In this document: piece after piece, positions 1 to 6,645 of the stretch | How positions within the stretch are numbered: the stretch's first letter is position 1 | Layout of the letters: every line of letters begins with the position of its first letter | Source: an uncultured Desulfovibrio sp. | GTDB lineage: Bacteria; Desulfobacterota; Desulfovibrionia; Desulfovibrionales; Desulfovibrionaceae | Direction: 5' to 3' | NCBI GenBank assembly: GCA_900553065.1 | Contig: USBZ01000045.1 | Location: 1 to 16,130, forward strand | Length of the DNA stretch: 16,130 nucleotides | Position numbers and translations under genes: made by a program | Notes under the pieces: generated by a model | Told to the model about the DNA's origin: nothing | Seen by the model: the letters and a program-made list of their open reading frames with translations, nothing else | Database searches by the model: none

Positions 1-45
1 TGTATAGCGATATGGCTCAAGGTGTTAACTTAACTCGTGTAGACA

Positions 46-705
46 CTATCTAGGAAAAAGAAGTTTTCCTCTTGATTTGATAAGAATGCCCTTCATCTCT
101 AGTCGTTTGAGCCAGCGCACGATGCTTATGCTCGAGCAGCCTGCCAGATCGGCAAGTTCATTGTTGGTAATGGACAGTTCAATTCCTCTGTCGGTTATTT
201 TTCCTTCAATATCCCTGATATAGTAAAGAAGGTGCAGAAGATACTGATCGAACTGGATATGGCAGGCATTGACAAGATCCTGACCTAGTAGTGCGCCGCG
301 CGTAAATCCGTTGTAAAGAGAACAGTATAAAAATTCATTGTCTGTGTGTAGTAATTTTATTATAGTATTTCTTGAAAGGTATACTACACGTGTTGGTTTT
401 ATAACTTCTGCAATGCTCATTGGTTTGATATTGCAAAAAAAATAATTATCATATAGAAAAAATCCTCTTGTTGCAATAAAAAGAAGTTTTCGTTCTTCTT
501 TCTGTGTTATTCCAAGAAGACGTACAAGTCCTGAAACGACGACATAAAATCCGGAGTCTTTTCCTGATGGAAAAGGAATAATACTTCCCTTTTCATGGTC
601 GGTACAGATTCCTTCTTTCAGACACCGTTCTGGAAAGATGTTCCTGAGAGGGATTTCGATGCGACAATCGGCGTTGGTGGACATGATTTCATCTTCTGTT
701 AACAT
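46..705 (-). CDS. Crp/Fnr-family transcriptional regulator
   Basis: This 219-residue protein has the Crp/Fnr layout. A cyclic-nucleotide-binding-type beta-roll spans about residues 20-110, a dimerisation helix about 130-165, and a C-terminal winged helix-turn-helix about 178-215 (core ELADLAGCSSISIVRWLKRL). The ATG at 705 is chosen because GAGGA lies 8 bases upstream; an ATG at 729 would add eight residues and has no such site. Cysteines at 14, 28, 34, 91, 128, 148 and 190 do not form the clustered N-terminal set of oxygen-sensing FNR, so an Fe-S sensor is not supported and the ligand is unknown. The gene follows the DASS transporter on the same strand after about 300 bases. By position it probably controls the transporter and sulfotransferase genes, but this is inference. 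Its base composition is clearly AT-richer than the rest of the window (32% GC at 361-420 by hand count). Confidence 0.85.
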   Translation of the reverse strand: MLTEDEIMSTNADCRIEIPLRNIFPERCLKEGICTDHEKGSIIPFPSGKDSGFYVVVSGLVRLLGITQKEERKLLFIATRGFFLYDNYFFCNIKPMSIAEVIKPTRVVYLSRNTIIKLLHTDNEFLYCSLYNGFTRGALLGQDLVNACHIQFDQYLLHLLYYIRDIEGKITDRGIELSITNNELADLAGCSSISIVRWLKRLEMKGILIKSRGKLLFPR

Positions 706-1005
706 CGTATTTTCCTCGTTACCATGCATGAAATGAGAGCTGGCTTATTCGGCAGCGCATGGTCTGTCTGAAAAGTCAGAGCCTGTGACAAGAGTGAATA
801 CGTAAGTGATGTTTAAAATATTTTTTGCGTAATGACATATTTTTAATAACAAAAATCATATGTTGTGAAAACTCCAGTGCCCGCACACAAGGAAAACAGG
901 GGTTTCGTCGGTGCGGGCTGTTTAGTTTTTGAAGTACAGGTTTTCAAAAAGAATCTGAGTTTATGGCTGGCAGCTCTCCCAGGCAGAGCCTTGATGTTTT
1001 GAAAG
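706..1005. other. Intergenic region between DASS gene and regulator
   Basis: This stretch of about 300 bases has no convincing gene. It holds the DASS 3' flank with a weak hairpin (GCTCT/AGAGC), an 8-bp stem at 879-918, and an AT-rich segment at about 820-865 that probably contains the regulator's promoter. I could not identify a convincing -35/-10 pair or a Crp-type operator. A 63-codon open frame here overlaps the end of the transporter and has no family features. Confidence 0.5.
879..918. terminator. GC-rich hairpin, possible terminator or attenuator
   Basis: GCCCGCAC (879-886) pairs perfectly with GTGCGGGC (911-918) across a 24-base loop. The plus-strand side is followed by a T-rich run (TGTTTAGTTTTT). 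On the minus strand, the direction of the flanking genes, no U-run follows directly. Its role as a terminator for the transporter is therefore uncertain; it may instead be a leader structure for the regulator gene. Confidence 0.3.
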
Positions 1006-2427
1006 TCAGAACAGCTTGAGGACAGTTGAGCCAATGAGCAGTATGGAGCACACGGTCAGGGGAATCCATAGGAAGGAAATGATGACCCCGGACTTGAACC
1101 AATCCTTCATGGAGTAGTAGCCGTACTGATAGGTGACGAGCTGTACTGCGTCGATAACCAGGATCAGAGACGCAGACGCCAGCATGCCGAGAGGCAGAGC
1201 GAAGATGATGGGATTGATGCCTTTGTTCTGAGCCATGGCGATGACCATGGGCATGAATACAGCGATAAGTGCCGGACCGATGGGAACAACGATGTGGATC
1301 CACAGAGTGAAGAAACCGATACATAGCATGATGAGCCATACGGGAAAAGTAAGAATGCCGCCGAGAAGATGTTGCCCTATCCATGCGGCGGCTCCGGTGT
1401 TCCACAGGCTCATGCTGAGCGAGCAGGCACAGCCTGTCAGCAGCAGAATGTCCCAGTTGACTTTCTGAGAAGTATACTTCCAGTCGATGAGATCGACGCC
1501 GGGCAGAAAAAGGGCCACACCGCCGAGTACGCCCAGGACGGGCAGAGGGATGCCATGCAGCTGATCTGTTCCCCAGAGAATGATGTTGAGCACCATGAAG
1601 GCCATGAACTTCTTTTCATTTGTCGAAAGCGGGCCGAGAGCCTTCCATGCTTCATCCAGTTGTTCCGTTCCGGCAAGTGTGGAAACTTCTGAAGGGAAGA
1701 GGTGGGTCAGAATCCACCAGACGCTCGGAATAAGAACGAGCACAACGGGAACTCCGATGGCAGACCAATCCCAGAAGGACATATGGATGTCGACCATGTC
1801 CTGAAGGAACTGCATGGTGAGCAGATTCATGGAGGCACCGGTAGGTGTGGCGATGCCGCCCATGAGAACGCCCATCGGCAGACCTATCATAACTGCCTTG
1901 GCGAAATTGCTTTTGTTCCCGCATACCGTATTCTGTTCCACCACCTTCAGTGCTACGGGTGCCAGCATGACGATGACGGGAACATCGGCCATGACGGTGG
2001 AGAGGAGAGTGCCACCGGTAATGAAACAGAAGAGCATGCGTGTCGGACTTCCCTTGGAAAAACGGGAGATCCAGAGGGCCAGTCTTTCGGAAAAGCCGGT
2101 CTTGATAAATGCCAGAGTGAAACAGAACATGCCGAGCAGGAAAAAGACTGTGGGATTGGCGAAGTTCGCCAAAGCCTGAGGCAGCGGCGCCACGCCGACC
2201 AGAGACTGCACTATAGTCATCAGTACGGATGTGATGGCGAGAGGGATCGGTTCGAGTACCCACAGAGCTACGGTGGCCAGCATGAGTCCTATGGCTCGTA
2301 CGCCCTGAGCCGTGAGTCCTTCCGGAGGAGGAAAGGCGATCGTAAGAACAAGGTAGGCAGCAACAATTATTCCTATCTTGACTGCCCGTTTGACAGTCGG
2401 AAGATTCGAAGAAGGTGTGTCCATCAT
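1006..2427 (-). CDS. DASS/SLC13-family sodium-coupled anion transporter
   Basis: This is a 473-residue, strongly hydrophobic polytopic inner-membrane protein of the usual length for the divalent anion:Na+ symporter (DASS, SLC13) family, which imports dicarboxylates, sulfate or related anions. Family features seen are the glycine-rich loop GGIATPTGASMN (190-201), the second-half helix with SLWNTGAAAWIG (340-351), and the two-repeat layout. The canonical Ser-Asn-Thr substrate/sodium motifs are absent. By my alignment from memory, the first falls at M146-A147-D148 and the second at I383-G384-P385. This places it in a divergent branch, so the substrate cannot be read from the sequence. AAGGAATTC directly precedes the tandem ATG ATG start. 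It follows the arylsulfotransferase-like gene by 183 bases on the same strand and precedes the Crp/Fnr gene, which suggests import of that enzyme's substrate or donor anion. That is inference. Confidence 0.88.
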   Translation of the reverse strand: MMDTPSSNLPTVKRAVKIGIIVAAYLVLTIAFPPPEGLTAQGVRAIGLMLATVALWVLEPIPLAITSVLMTIVQSLVGVAPLPQALANFANPTVFFLLGMFCFTLAFIKTGFSERLALWISRFSKGSPTRMLFCFITGGTLLSTVMADVPVIVMLAPVALKVVEQNTVCGNKSNFAKAVMIGLPMGVLMGGIATPTGASMNLLTMQFLQDMVDIHMSFWDWSAIGVPVVLVLIPSVWWILTHLFPSEVSTLAGTEQLDEAWKALGPLSTNEKKFMAFMVLNIILWGTDQLHGIPLPVLGVLGGVALFLPGVDLIDWKYTSQKVNWDILLLTGCACSLSMSLWNTGAAAWIGQHLLGGILTFPVWLIMLCIGFFTLWIHIVVPIGPALIAVFMPMVIAMAQNKGINPIIFALPLGMLASASLILVIDAVQLVTYQYGYYSMKDWFKSGVIISFLWIPLTVCSILLIGSTVLKLF

Positions 2428-2520
2428 GAATTCCTTATTCAGATATTGAAGAGGAATGTCGTTAGACGCCTGTCATGTATATGAGCAATAAGTGTTCCAT
2501 GCTGTTGATGTTGATTTAAT

Positions 2521-2589
2521 AGGAAATCTCCGTTTTTAATGACTATTCATATGCTTGAATCACATGATGCATCAAAACGGAGATTTCCT
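2521..2589. repeat. 16-bp perfect inverted repeat between ASST-like and DASS genes
   Basis: AGGAAATCTCCGTTTT (2521-2536) is matched exactly by its reverse complement at 2574-2589, with a 37-base spacer. The spacer holds a smaller hairpin (ATTCA 2545-2549 / TGAAT 2556-2560) and the palindrome TGATGCATCA (2565-2574). The right arm begins 21 bases past the ASST-like stop codon. On the minus-strand transcript the stem is not followed by a U-run, so it is not a standard intrinsic terminator. RNA processing, 3'-end protection or attenuation between the two genes is more likely. Confidence 0.7.
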
Positions 2590-2610
2590 CTTATGTATGG
2601 GAAGACAGAG

Positions 2611-3999
2611 TTACTTTACGAAGTTGCTTCCGCCTACGGGGACAAAGTTGACCTTGTGCGCAGTCATCTTGCAGCTTTCTTCGTAACCGGACTTCCAGGG
2701 TTCCTGTTCCCAGTAGCGCTGGATGCGGGGATCAATGGGACTGGCCTTGGAAAGATCCCTGCCTGCGAAGCCGGAGAAGTCCTTACCGTAGCGATAGGCA
2801 CGGTGTACGAAGTTCTGCAGATGCAGTTCAGGGAAGTGACTTCCGCAGCTGGGGTTGATGACGCTATGCTCGTCTACGAGGAAAGGCGTGGTCTTGCCGC
2901 CCATGATCCAGGGGCTTGTAAATTCCCAGATCACACGGGGATCGCTGCCGCCGGTGACTTCGAAAATCTGGCCTCCTGCGCAGGAGCAGATGAGGGTATT
3001 GCCGTTGGGCAGGCGCTGAGCGCCGCTCTGCAGGGGGGAGTAGAAGTTCGTGGCTCTCTTGGCTTCGAAGCTCCAGACGATCTCGCCGGTGGCTCGGGAG
3101 ATTTCCAGTACGCGGGAACGGTTGCCGGTAGGTCTCAGCCAGCCGTTGTCGTGAACAAGAATGTTACCGTTTGGCAGGAAGGTCGGGTTGTGGGGACCGA
3201 AGAGTTTTTGATCTCCGTCAAAGGCAAAACCGGGCTTGCGTCCCGCCCCGTAGTTGGCGGGATTACCCCAGCGCCAGACGATCTTACCGCTCTTTCTGCT
3301 GACGATGATGATTTCGCCAAGATTTCGGATGGTCGTCATGAATTCATCGCCTTCGGGATTGTATTCCATAGCGTTGAAATTCAGCCAGCAGCCGGTGGTA
3401 CGGTAGGAATACGGGCTTCCTTCAGTGAGATTGATGTCGAGCGTATGATAGTTGTTAGGCCCGACATGATCGAGAGCTTCCCATGACCAGACCACTTCTC
3501 GAGTTTTTTTGTCGATTTCTATGACGATGAAGTTAGAAATGCCGTCGTGTACCTTGCCGTCAACGACTTCAGGCAGCAACGTTCCCGGAATGCGGCCGCG
3601 GGCATAGGCCTCTTCTGCAGGAACAAGTTTTTCGACCTTGGCAAGAATATTGCCGTTGGGCATGGTACATATATTGTGGCTCAGAACGCCTTTTTCTTCA
3701 CTGTTGTGCTCATATGACCATACTACATTGCCGTCCCAGTCTATCTGTTCGATGATGCCAGTAATGCCACCGTAGCGCACAACGGGATTGTTGACGCGAC
3801 CCATGCGAGTAAGCGTGCCGTCAGGTTCAAGGTAGGCCGACATTGGGCAGTATTTCGATGGCCATGTGTGAACAAGCTCTCCCTGCATATTGATCAGATA
3901 GGTGTTGGTGTCGAAGAAAGGCGGAACAACAGTGTAGCCGTCGTAACAGAGTGCTTCATCATAGCGAAGTACACCAGTAGGACATCCGAAACCGATCAT
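2611..3999 (-). CDS. Arylsulfotransferase (ASST)-family beta-propeller protein, apparently cytoplasmic
   Basis: This 462-residue protein is of the aryl-sulfate sulfotransferase family, whose studied members move sulfate from one phenol ester to another through a histidine. Propeller-blade motifs recur: VVWSYEH (92), VVWSWEA (169), IVWRWGNP (240), IVWSFEA (307) and VIWEFTSP (356). Family blocks seen are PTGVLRYD near the N-terminus, SHNICTMPNGNIL (107-119), GPHNPTFLPNGNILVHDNG (268-286) and NFYSPLQSGAQRLPNGNTL (318-336). The start is firm, with AGGAGG at 4005-4010. No signal peptide is visible, unlike periplasmic AssT of enterobacteria, so cytoplasmic action is inferred. In the block that usually reads W-x-H-x-N, this protein has W205-L206-N207-F208-N209, so a histidine I expect there is asparagine. 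Sulfotransfer is therefore likely by family but not certain. It is the first gene of the cassette with the DASS transporter. Confidence 0.8.
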   Translation of the reverse strand: MIGFGCPTGVLRYDEALCYDGYTVVPPFFDTNTYLINMQGELVHTWPSKYCPMSAYLEPDGTLTRMGRVNNPVVRYGGITGIIEQIDWDGNVVWSYEHNSEEKGVLSHNICTMPNGNILAKVEKLVPAEEAYARGRIPGTLLPEVVDGKVHDGISNFIVIEIDKKTREVVWSWEALDHVGPNNYHTLDINLTEGSPYSYRTTGCWLNFNAMEYNPEGDEFMTTIRNLGEIIIVSRKSGKIVWRWGNPANYGAGRKPGFAFDGDQKLFGPHNPTFLPNGNILVHDNGWLRPTGNRSRVLEISRATGEIVWSFEAKRATNFYSPLQSGAQRLPNGNTLICSCAGGQIFEVTGGSDPRVIWEFTSPWIMGGKTTPFLVDEHSVINPSCGSHFPELHLQNFVHRAYRYGKDFSGFAGRDLSKASPIDPRIQRYWEQEPWKSGYEESCKMTAHKVNFVPVGGSNFVK

Positions 4000-4340
4000 G
4001 TCTTCCTCCTCATGGGATAAGTTGCATATAGGTGCATTCAGACTTGCGCTATGCAGAGAAGAAATACACCAGTTATGATTTTCGTATCTTTAGAAAAATT
4101 TTTTTTCCATATCAGCTGATACATAAGCGGAAAAAAAACGAGAGGTAATAGATATAATTATTATAATTCAGATGGTTATAAAAATAATTATTTTTGTAAT
4201 TCGTGTTTTGTCCTGTTTCGGGAAGAAAGTCGGGTGTTTTTTGCATGTGCCCGGCCGGATGTTTGTTGTCTTCTGAAGGTGTTGGACGGATATGGTATTT
4301 CCGGAGCGTATCATGCGCGGGCTGCATGGGGGGCGTGGCA
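4000..4340 (-). promoter_or_regulatory. AT-rich control region upstream of the ASST-like gene
   Basis: No gene is supported here; a 71-codon open frame on the minus strand (4327-4112) is low-complexity translation of AT-rich DNA. GC is only 15% over 4141-4200 by hand count. Visible structure includes the perfect palindrome TATCAGCTGATA (4110-4121), the perfect palindrome AAAAATAATTATTTTT (4180-4195), an A5T8 run at 4094-4106 and an A8 run at about 4131-4138. Phased A/T runs suggest bent DNA, and the palindromes are operator candidates. I could not settle on a -35/-10 pair. A ribosome binding site (AGGAGG) lies at 4005-4010. Confidence 0.5.
4110..4121. promoter_or_regulatory. Palindrome TATCAGCTGATA, candidate operator
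   Basis: This perfect 12-bp palindrome lies 111 bases upstream of the ASST-like start codon, flanked by A/T runs. It is not a standard FNR (TTGAT-N4-ATCAA) or CRP (TGTGA-N6-TCACA) site, and I found no second copy upstream of the DASS or regulator genes. It is a candidate site for the local Crp/Fnr-family protein or another factor. Confidence 0.3.
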
Positions 4341-4384
4341 CAAAAAATCCGGCAGTGCTGAAGGATTGTTCAGGGCTGCCGGAT
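4341..4384 (-). terminator. Rho-independent terminator of the histidine phosphatase gene
   Basis: On the minus strand ATCCGGCAG (4384-4376) pairs with CTGCCGGAT (4355-4347). An inner stem (CTGAA/TTCAG) adds to it, and a run of U follows. It lies 37 bases past the phosphatase stop codon and separates that gene from the AT-rich cassette. Confidence 0.88.
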
Positions 4385-4421
4385 GCAGGATTCTGACCTG
4401 CCTATGGAACAATATGTTGGC

Positions 4422-5921
4422 TTACGGAGCGATGGAAACGTTGCAGGCGAAGGCGTCGGCAAGTTTTTCGACGGGAACGCCTTTACAGATGTTCCGGACC
4501 TGCGAGAGAAATTCACTCAAGGGAAGTCCCGGACCTGCGGGAGTGTCGGCCGTGGCGTTCGGAAGCATGAGGGCGGATTCCCGCAGGGCGGCGCGGCTCA
4601 TGACGGCTTTGTCCGTACTGAGAAAGGCGGAGTCGGTCTGACAGAGAAAGGATGCCTGAACAATGTCGCCCTGTTCGGTTTCCCAGAGACGGAAGACCAG
4701 CATGGAGCCGGGAGGCGTGCTGTCTGCCGGGAACGGATCGTTGTTCCAGTGCAGATCGAGCAGTCCCGCCAGATTGACGATGTTGGTGTCGTGTCCGGCA
4801 AGAAAGACCAGCGCCGCCTTGTTGGCGTCGGCGACAGGAGAGGCTCCGGCAAGCGCTTCGGCCATGAAGAGCAGCAGCGGCATGCCCTCGCTTTCAGCCA
4901 CGGGCGCAAATCGCTGTACGGCGTTCTGCACTCTGGTGTGCACGGGCAGAAGCTGCCGCGCCGTGGCGGGATTGACCAGAATTTCATGGTCTTTCGGCTG
5001 GAGCAGCGCAGGCTTCCAGCGCGGGGCAAAGGTAAGGGGACGCGTGTCCGGTCTGTCGCTCCGGGGGGCCATGATGATCTGTCTGGCCTTCTGTTCCACG
5101 GGCGTGCCGGGATACTGCACGCGAGGCGCAGGTATCGCCGCCGGAACAAGCTGCGCCTTCTCGGGCCATTCAAGGCTTTCCAGAAGCAGAATTTCGGCCG
5201 TGGTTGAGGCCAGAGCGAGACCGCCGTGGAGGGAAACGTTCCTGCGCGAGTTTTTGTGCGGAAATTCCAGCGCGGAGGGCATGCTGCTCAGGGTGCAGCT
5301 GATCTGGCCCGGAGCGCAGAGCGCAGGGGCGGCCAGTCCGAGAATGGAGGCGATGCGGGCGATGTCCGCACCGAGAGAATCCTGCAGGGCGGAAAGTTCC
5401 TCGGTCAGCTTTTTCCGCTCCGGCTCGGAAATGACGGGAGCGTTCACGAAGCCGCTGCGCACGGGATGAAAGAGCGGATCCGTGCCTTCCGGCCTTGAGA
5501 ACACCTTGAAGCCGCAGCCGGGCGAGAGGCCTTCGAGCATGGCGCGGGCCGTGGCCTGCGTGCGTTCCTCATTGTCGGCATAGACGAACACGCTCTGCGG
5601 CGCAGGACATTCCGAGGCGGGAAGCAGACCGTCGAAGGCCAGCGACTGCCTGAGGCCCTGCCATTCCGCCCGGATAAGGTCGGCGCCCCGTTCGGTAAGA
5701 TGGCCGGGAGCCGTGTTCCAGACGGGCCAGCGGCGATCGCTCCACGCGTTCAGGGTTTCCGGCGACTGCGTGGGAGAGCGAACGCCGTGACGGCTCAGCG
5801 CCACGACCTTGAGCAGTTTCGGCGCATCGTTTTCTCCGGCCTGAGCCGGAGCGGAACCGGGAAGAGGAGAACAGAAGACAAAGGTTGCCAGAACGGCAAC
5901 AGCGGCAGAAACGCAGCGCAT
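4422..5921 (-). CDS. Periplasmic histidine-type acid phosphatase (AppA/Agp-like)
   Basis: This 499-residue member of histidine phosphatase branch 2 hydrolyses phosphomonoesters through a phosphohistidine. The active-site motif RHGVRSP is at 44-50 (nucleophile H45), and the proton-donor motif GHDTN is at 376-380 (H377, D378). PPGSMLVFRLWE (403-414) matches the C-terminal block of E. coli AppA phytase and Agp glucose-1-phosphatase. A Sec signal peptide covers residues 1 to about 28, ending SAPAQA. It is longer than the roughly 410-430 residues of AppA/Agp, with extra sequence in the middle. The ATG at 5921 is chosen for AAGGAG six bases upstream and the signal peptide; the open frame runs on to 6161 without a site. 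It is monocistronic, with its own promoter candidate and terminator. The substrate (phytate, sugar phosphate or other) cannot be told from sequence. Confidence 0.92.
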   Translation of the reverse strand: MRCVSAAVAVLATFVFCSPLPGSAPAQAGENDAPKLLKVVALSRHGVRSPTQSPETLNAWSDRRWPVWNTAPGHLTERGADLIRAEWQGLRQSLAFDGLLPASECPAPQSVFVYADNEERTQATARAMLEGLSPGCGFKVFSRPEGTDPLFHPVRSGFVNAPVISEPERKKLTEELSALQDSLGADIARIASILGLAAPALCAPGQISCTLSSMPSALEFPHKNSRRNVSLHGGLALASTTAEILLLESLEWPEKAQLVPAAIPAPRVQYPGTPVEQKARQIIMAPRSDRPDTRPLTFAPRWKPALLQPKDHEILVNPATARQLLPVHTRVQNAVQRFAPVAESEGMPLLLFMAEALAGASPVADANKAALVFLAGHDTNIVNLAGLLDLHWNNDPFPADSTPPGSMLVFRLWETEQGDIVQASFLCQTDSAFLSTDKAVMSRAALRESALMLPNATADTPAGPGLPLSEFLSQVRNICKGVPVEKLADAFACNVSIAP

Positions 5922-5950
5922 GAGCAGCTCCTTTTTCTGTTTTTGAAAAA

Positions 5951-5979
5951 AGTATGTCATGCGCCGGGAAGGCGGGCAA
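5951..5979 (-). promoter_or_regulatory. Candidate sigma-70-type promoter for the phosphatase
   Basis: On the minus strand TTGCCC (5979-5974) and CATACT (5956-5951) are separated by exactly 17 bases and lie about 30 bases upstream of the start codon. Each hexamer matches 4 of 6 consensus bases. Confidence 0.4.
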
Positions 5980-6261
5980 GGATTTTTGTTTTTCAGATCG
6001 GTATCGTACGGAAGAGAATTTTCCGCCGCAGGGAGAAGGCGTGCCGGGCGAGGCACGGCAGGGGAAGGAGGGAAAAAGAAGAGAGCCGACCATGCGGGCG
6101 AAAAAGGCGGCGCGCAGAATACGGGGAACCTTTTTCGTTCGGGGCGGAAGTTATGGAGCAAGTGAGCACGACCGGGCCGCGGGGAAAAGCGCCGTTCAGA
6201 GCGTTATTATCGCTGACGGCGCAAGAGGTGCGGCGGTCGCTGCGCGTGAGGAACAGGCCCG
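5980..6261. other. Intergenic region without a recognised gene
   Basis: This sequence lies between the phosphatase promoter candidate and the terminator of the redox operon. Open frames on both strands here give arginine-rich, low-information translations that overlap known genes. No structural RNA signature was recognised. Confidence 0.4.
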
Positions 6262-6289
6262 AAAAAGGCGCACAGAAAACGCGCGCCTT
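6262..6289 (-). terminator. Rho-independent terminator of the glutaredoxin-FTR operon
   Basis: On the minus strand AAGGCGC (6289-6283) pairs with GCGCCTT (6271-6265) across an 11-base loop and runs into a short U tract. It lies 26 bases past the FTR stop codon. Confidence 0.8.
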
Positions 6290-6315
6290 ACAGGCAGAGT
6301 ATGCCGCTTTCGGGA

Positions 6316-6645
6316 TTACAGACCGCGGGATGGATCGCGCCGTTCTTCCACTTCAGGGAAGAAGTCCGGATCGTTCTTGTGCTCTTCCGAAACATAGAAG
6401 GAGCAGAAGCAGGCTCCGTATTCGGCGATGTCCTGGTCACGATAGGTGCAGGGACAGATGATATCGCTGTCCTGCTGTTTATCGGAACAGGCCAGTCGGC
6501 ACGGGCAGCACATGTACCCGTAGCGTTCCTTGTTGGCGAGCAGGCTTTCGGCCGTGCCGAGACAGTGATCGTGATCCGCGTGAAGATGATATCCTTTCGT
6601 GGCGGCAGCTTTGGCCAGTTGTTCAAGCAGTTGTTCCGGCGTCAT
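6316..6645 (-). CDS. Ferredoxin:thioredoxin reductase catalytic-subunit homologue
   Basis: This 109-residue cytoplasmic Fe-S redox protein carries the three paired-cysteine motifs of FTR catalytic subunits: CPC (47-49), CPC (64-66) and CFC (79-81). By analogy with the cyanobacterial enzyme, C47, C64, C66 and C79 would hold the 4Fe-4S cluster, and C49/C81 would form the redox disulfide. Motif spacings are 14 and 12 residues rather than the plant-type 16 and 8, and the last motif has Phe where plant-type CHC has His. RYGYMCCPCRL and DIAEYG are typical of bacterial and archaeal versions. The start at 6645 is set by AGGAGG at 6655-6660, which lies inside the upstream glutaredoxin gene. The two genes overlap by 23 bases, indicating translational coupling. 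It probably reduces a thioredoxin or glutaredoxin partner with electrons from ferredoxin. No separate variable subunit gene is nearby. Confidence 0.9.
   Translation of the reverse strand: MTPEQLLEQLAKAAATKGYHLHADHDHCLGTAESLLANKERYGYMCCPCRLACSDKQQDSDIICPCTYRDQDIAEYGACFCSFYVSEEHKNDPDFFPEVEERRDPSRGL

Noticed and set aside
2539..3486. Plus-strand open frame of 315 codons
   Set aside because: It is antisense to the ASST-like gene. It overlaps the inverted repeat and has no recognised motifs.
4000..4100. Possible sigma-54 promoter upstream of the ASST-like gene
   Set aside because: A TGG...TGC pair is present on the minus strand, but the spacing does not fit the -24/-12 rule.
4112..4327. Minus-strand open frame of 71 codons upstream of the ASST-like gene
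   Set aside because: Half of it is Asn/Tyr-rich translation of AT-rich promoter DNA, with no ribosome binding site or family features.
5922..6161. N-terminal extension of the phosphatase frame
   Set aside because: The signal peptide and AAGGAG site fix the start at 5921. The extension is basic and proline-rich without features.
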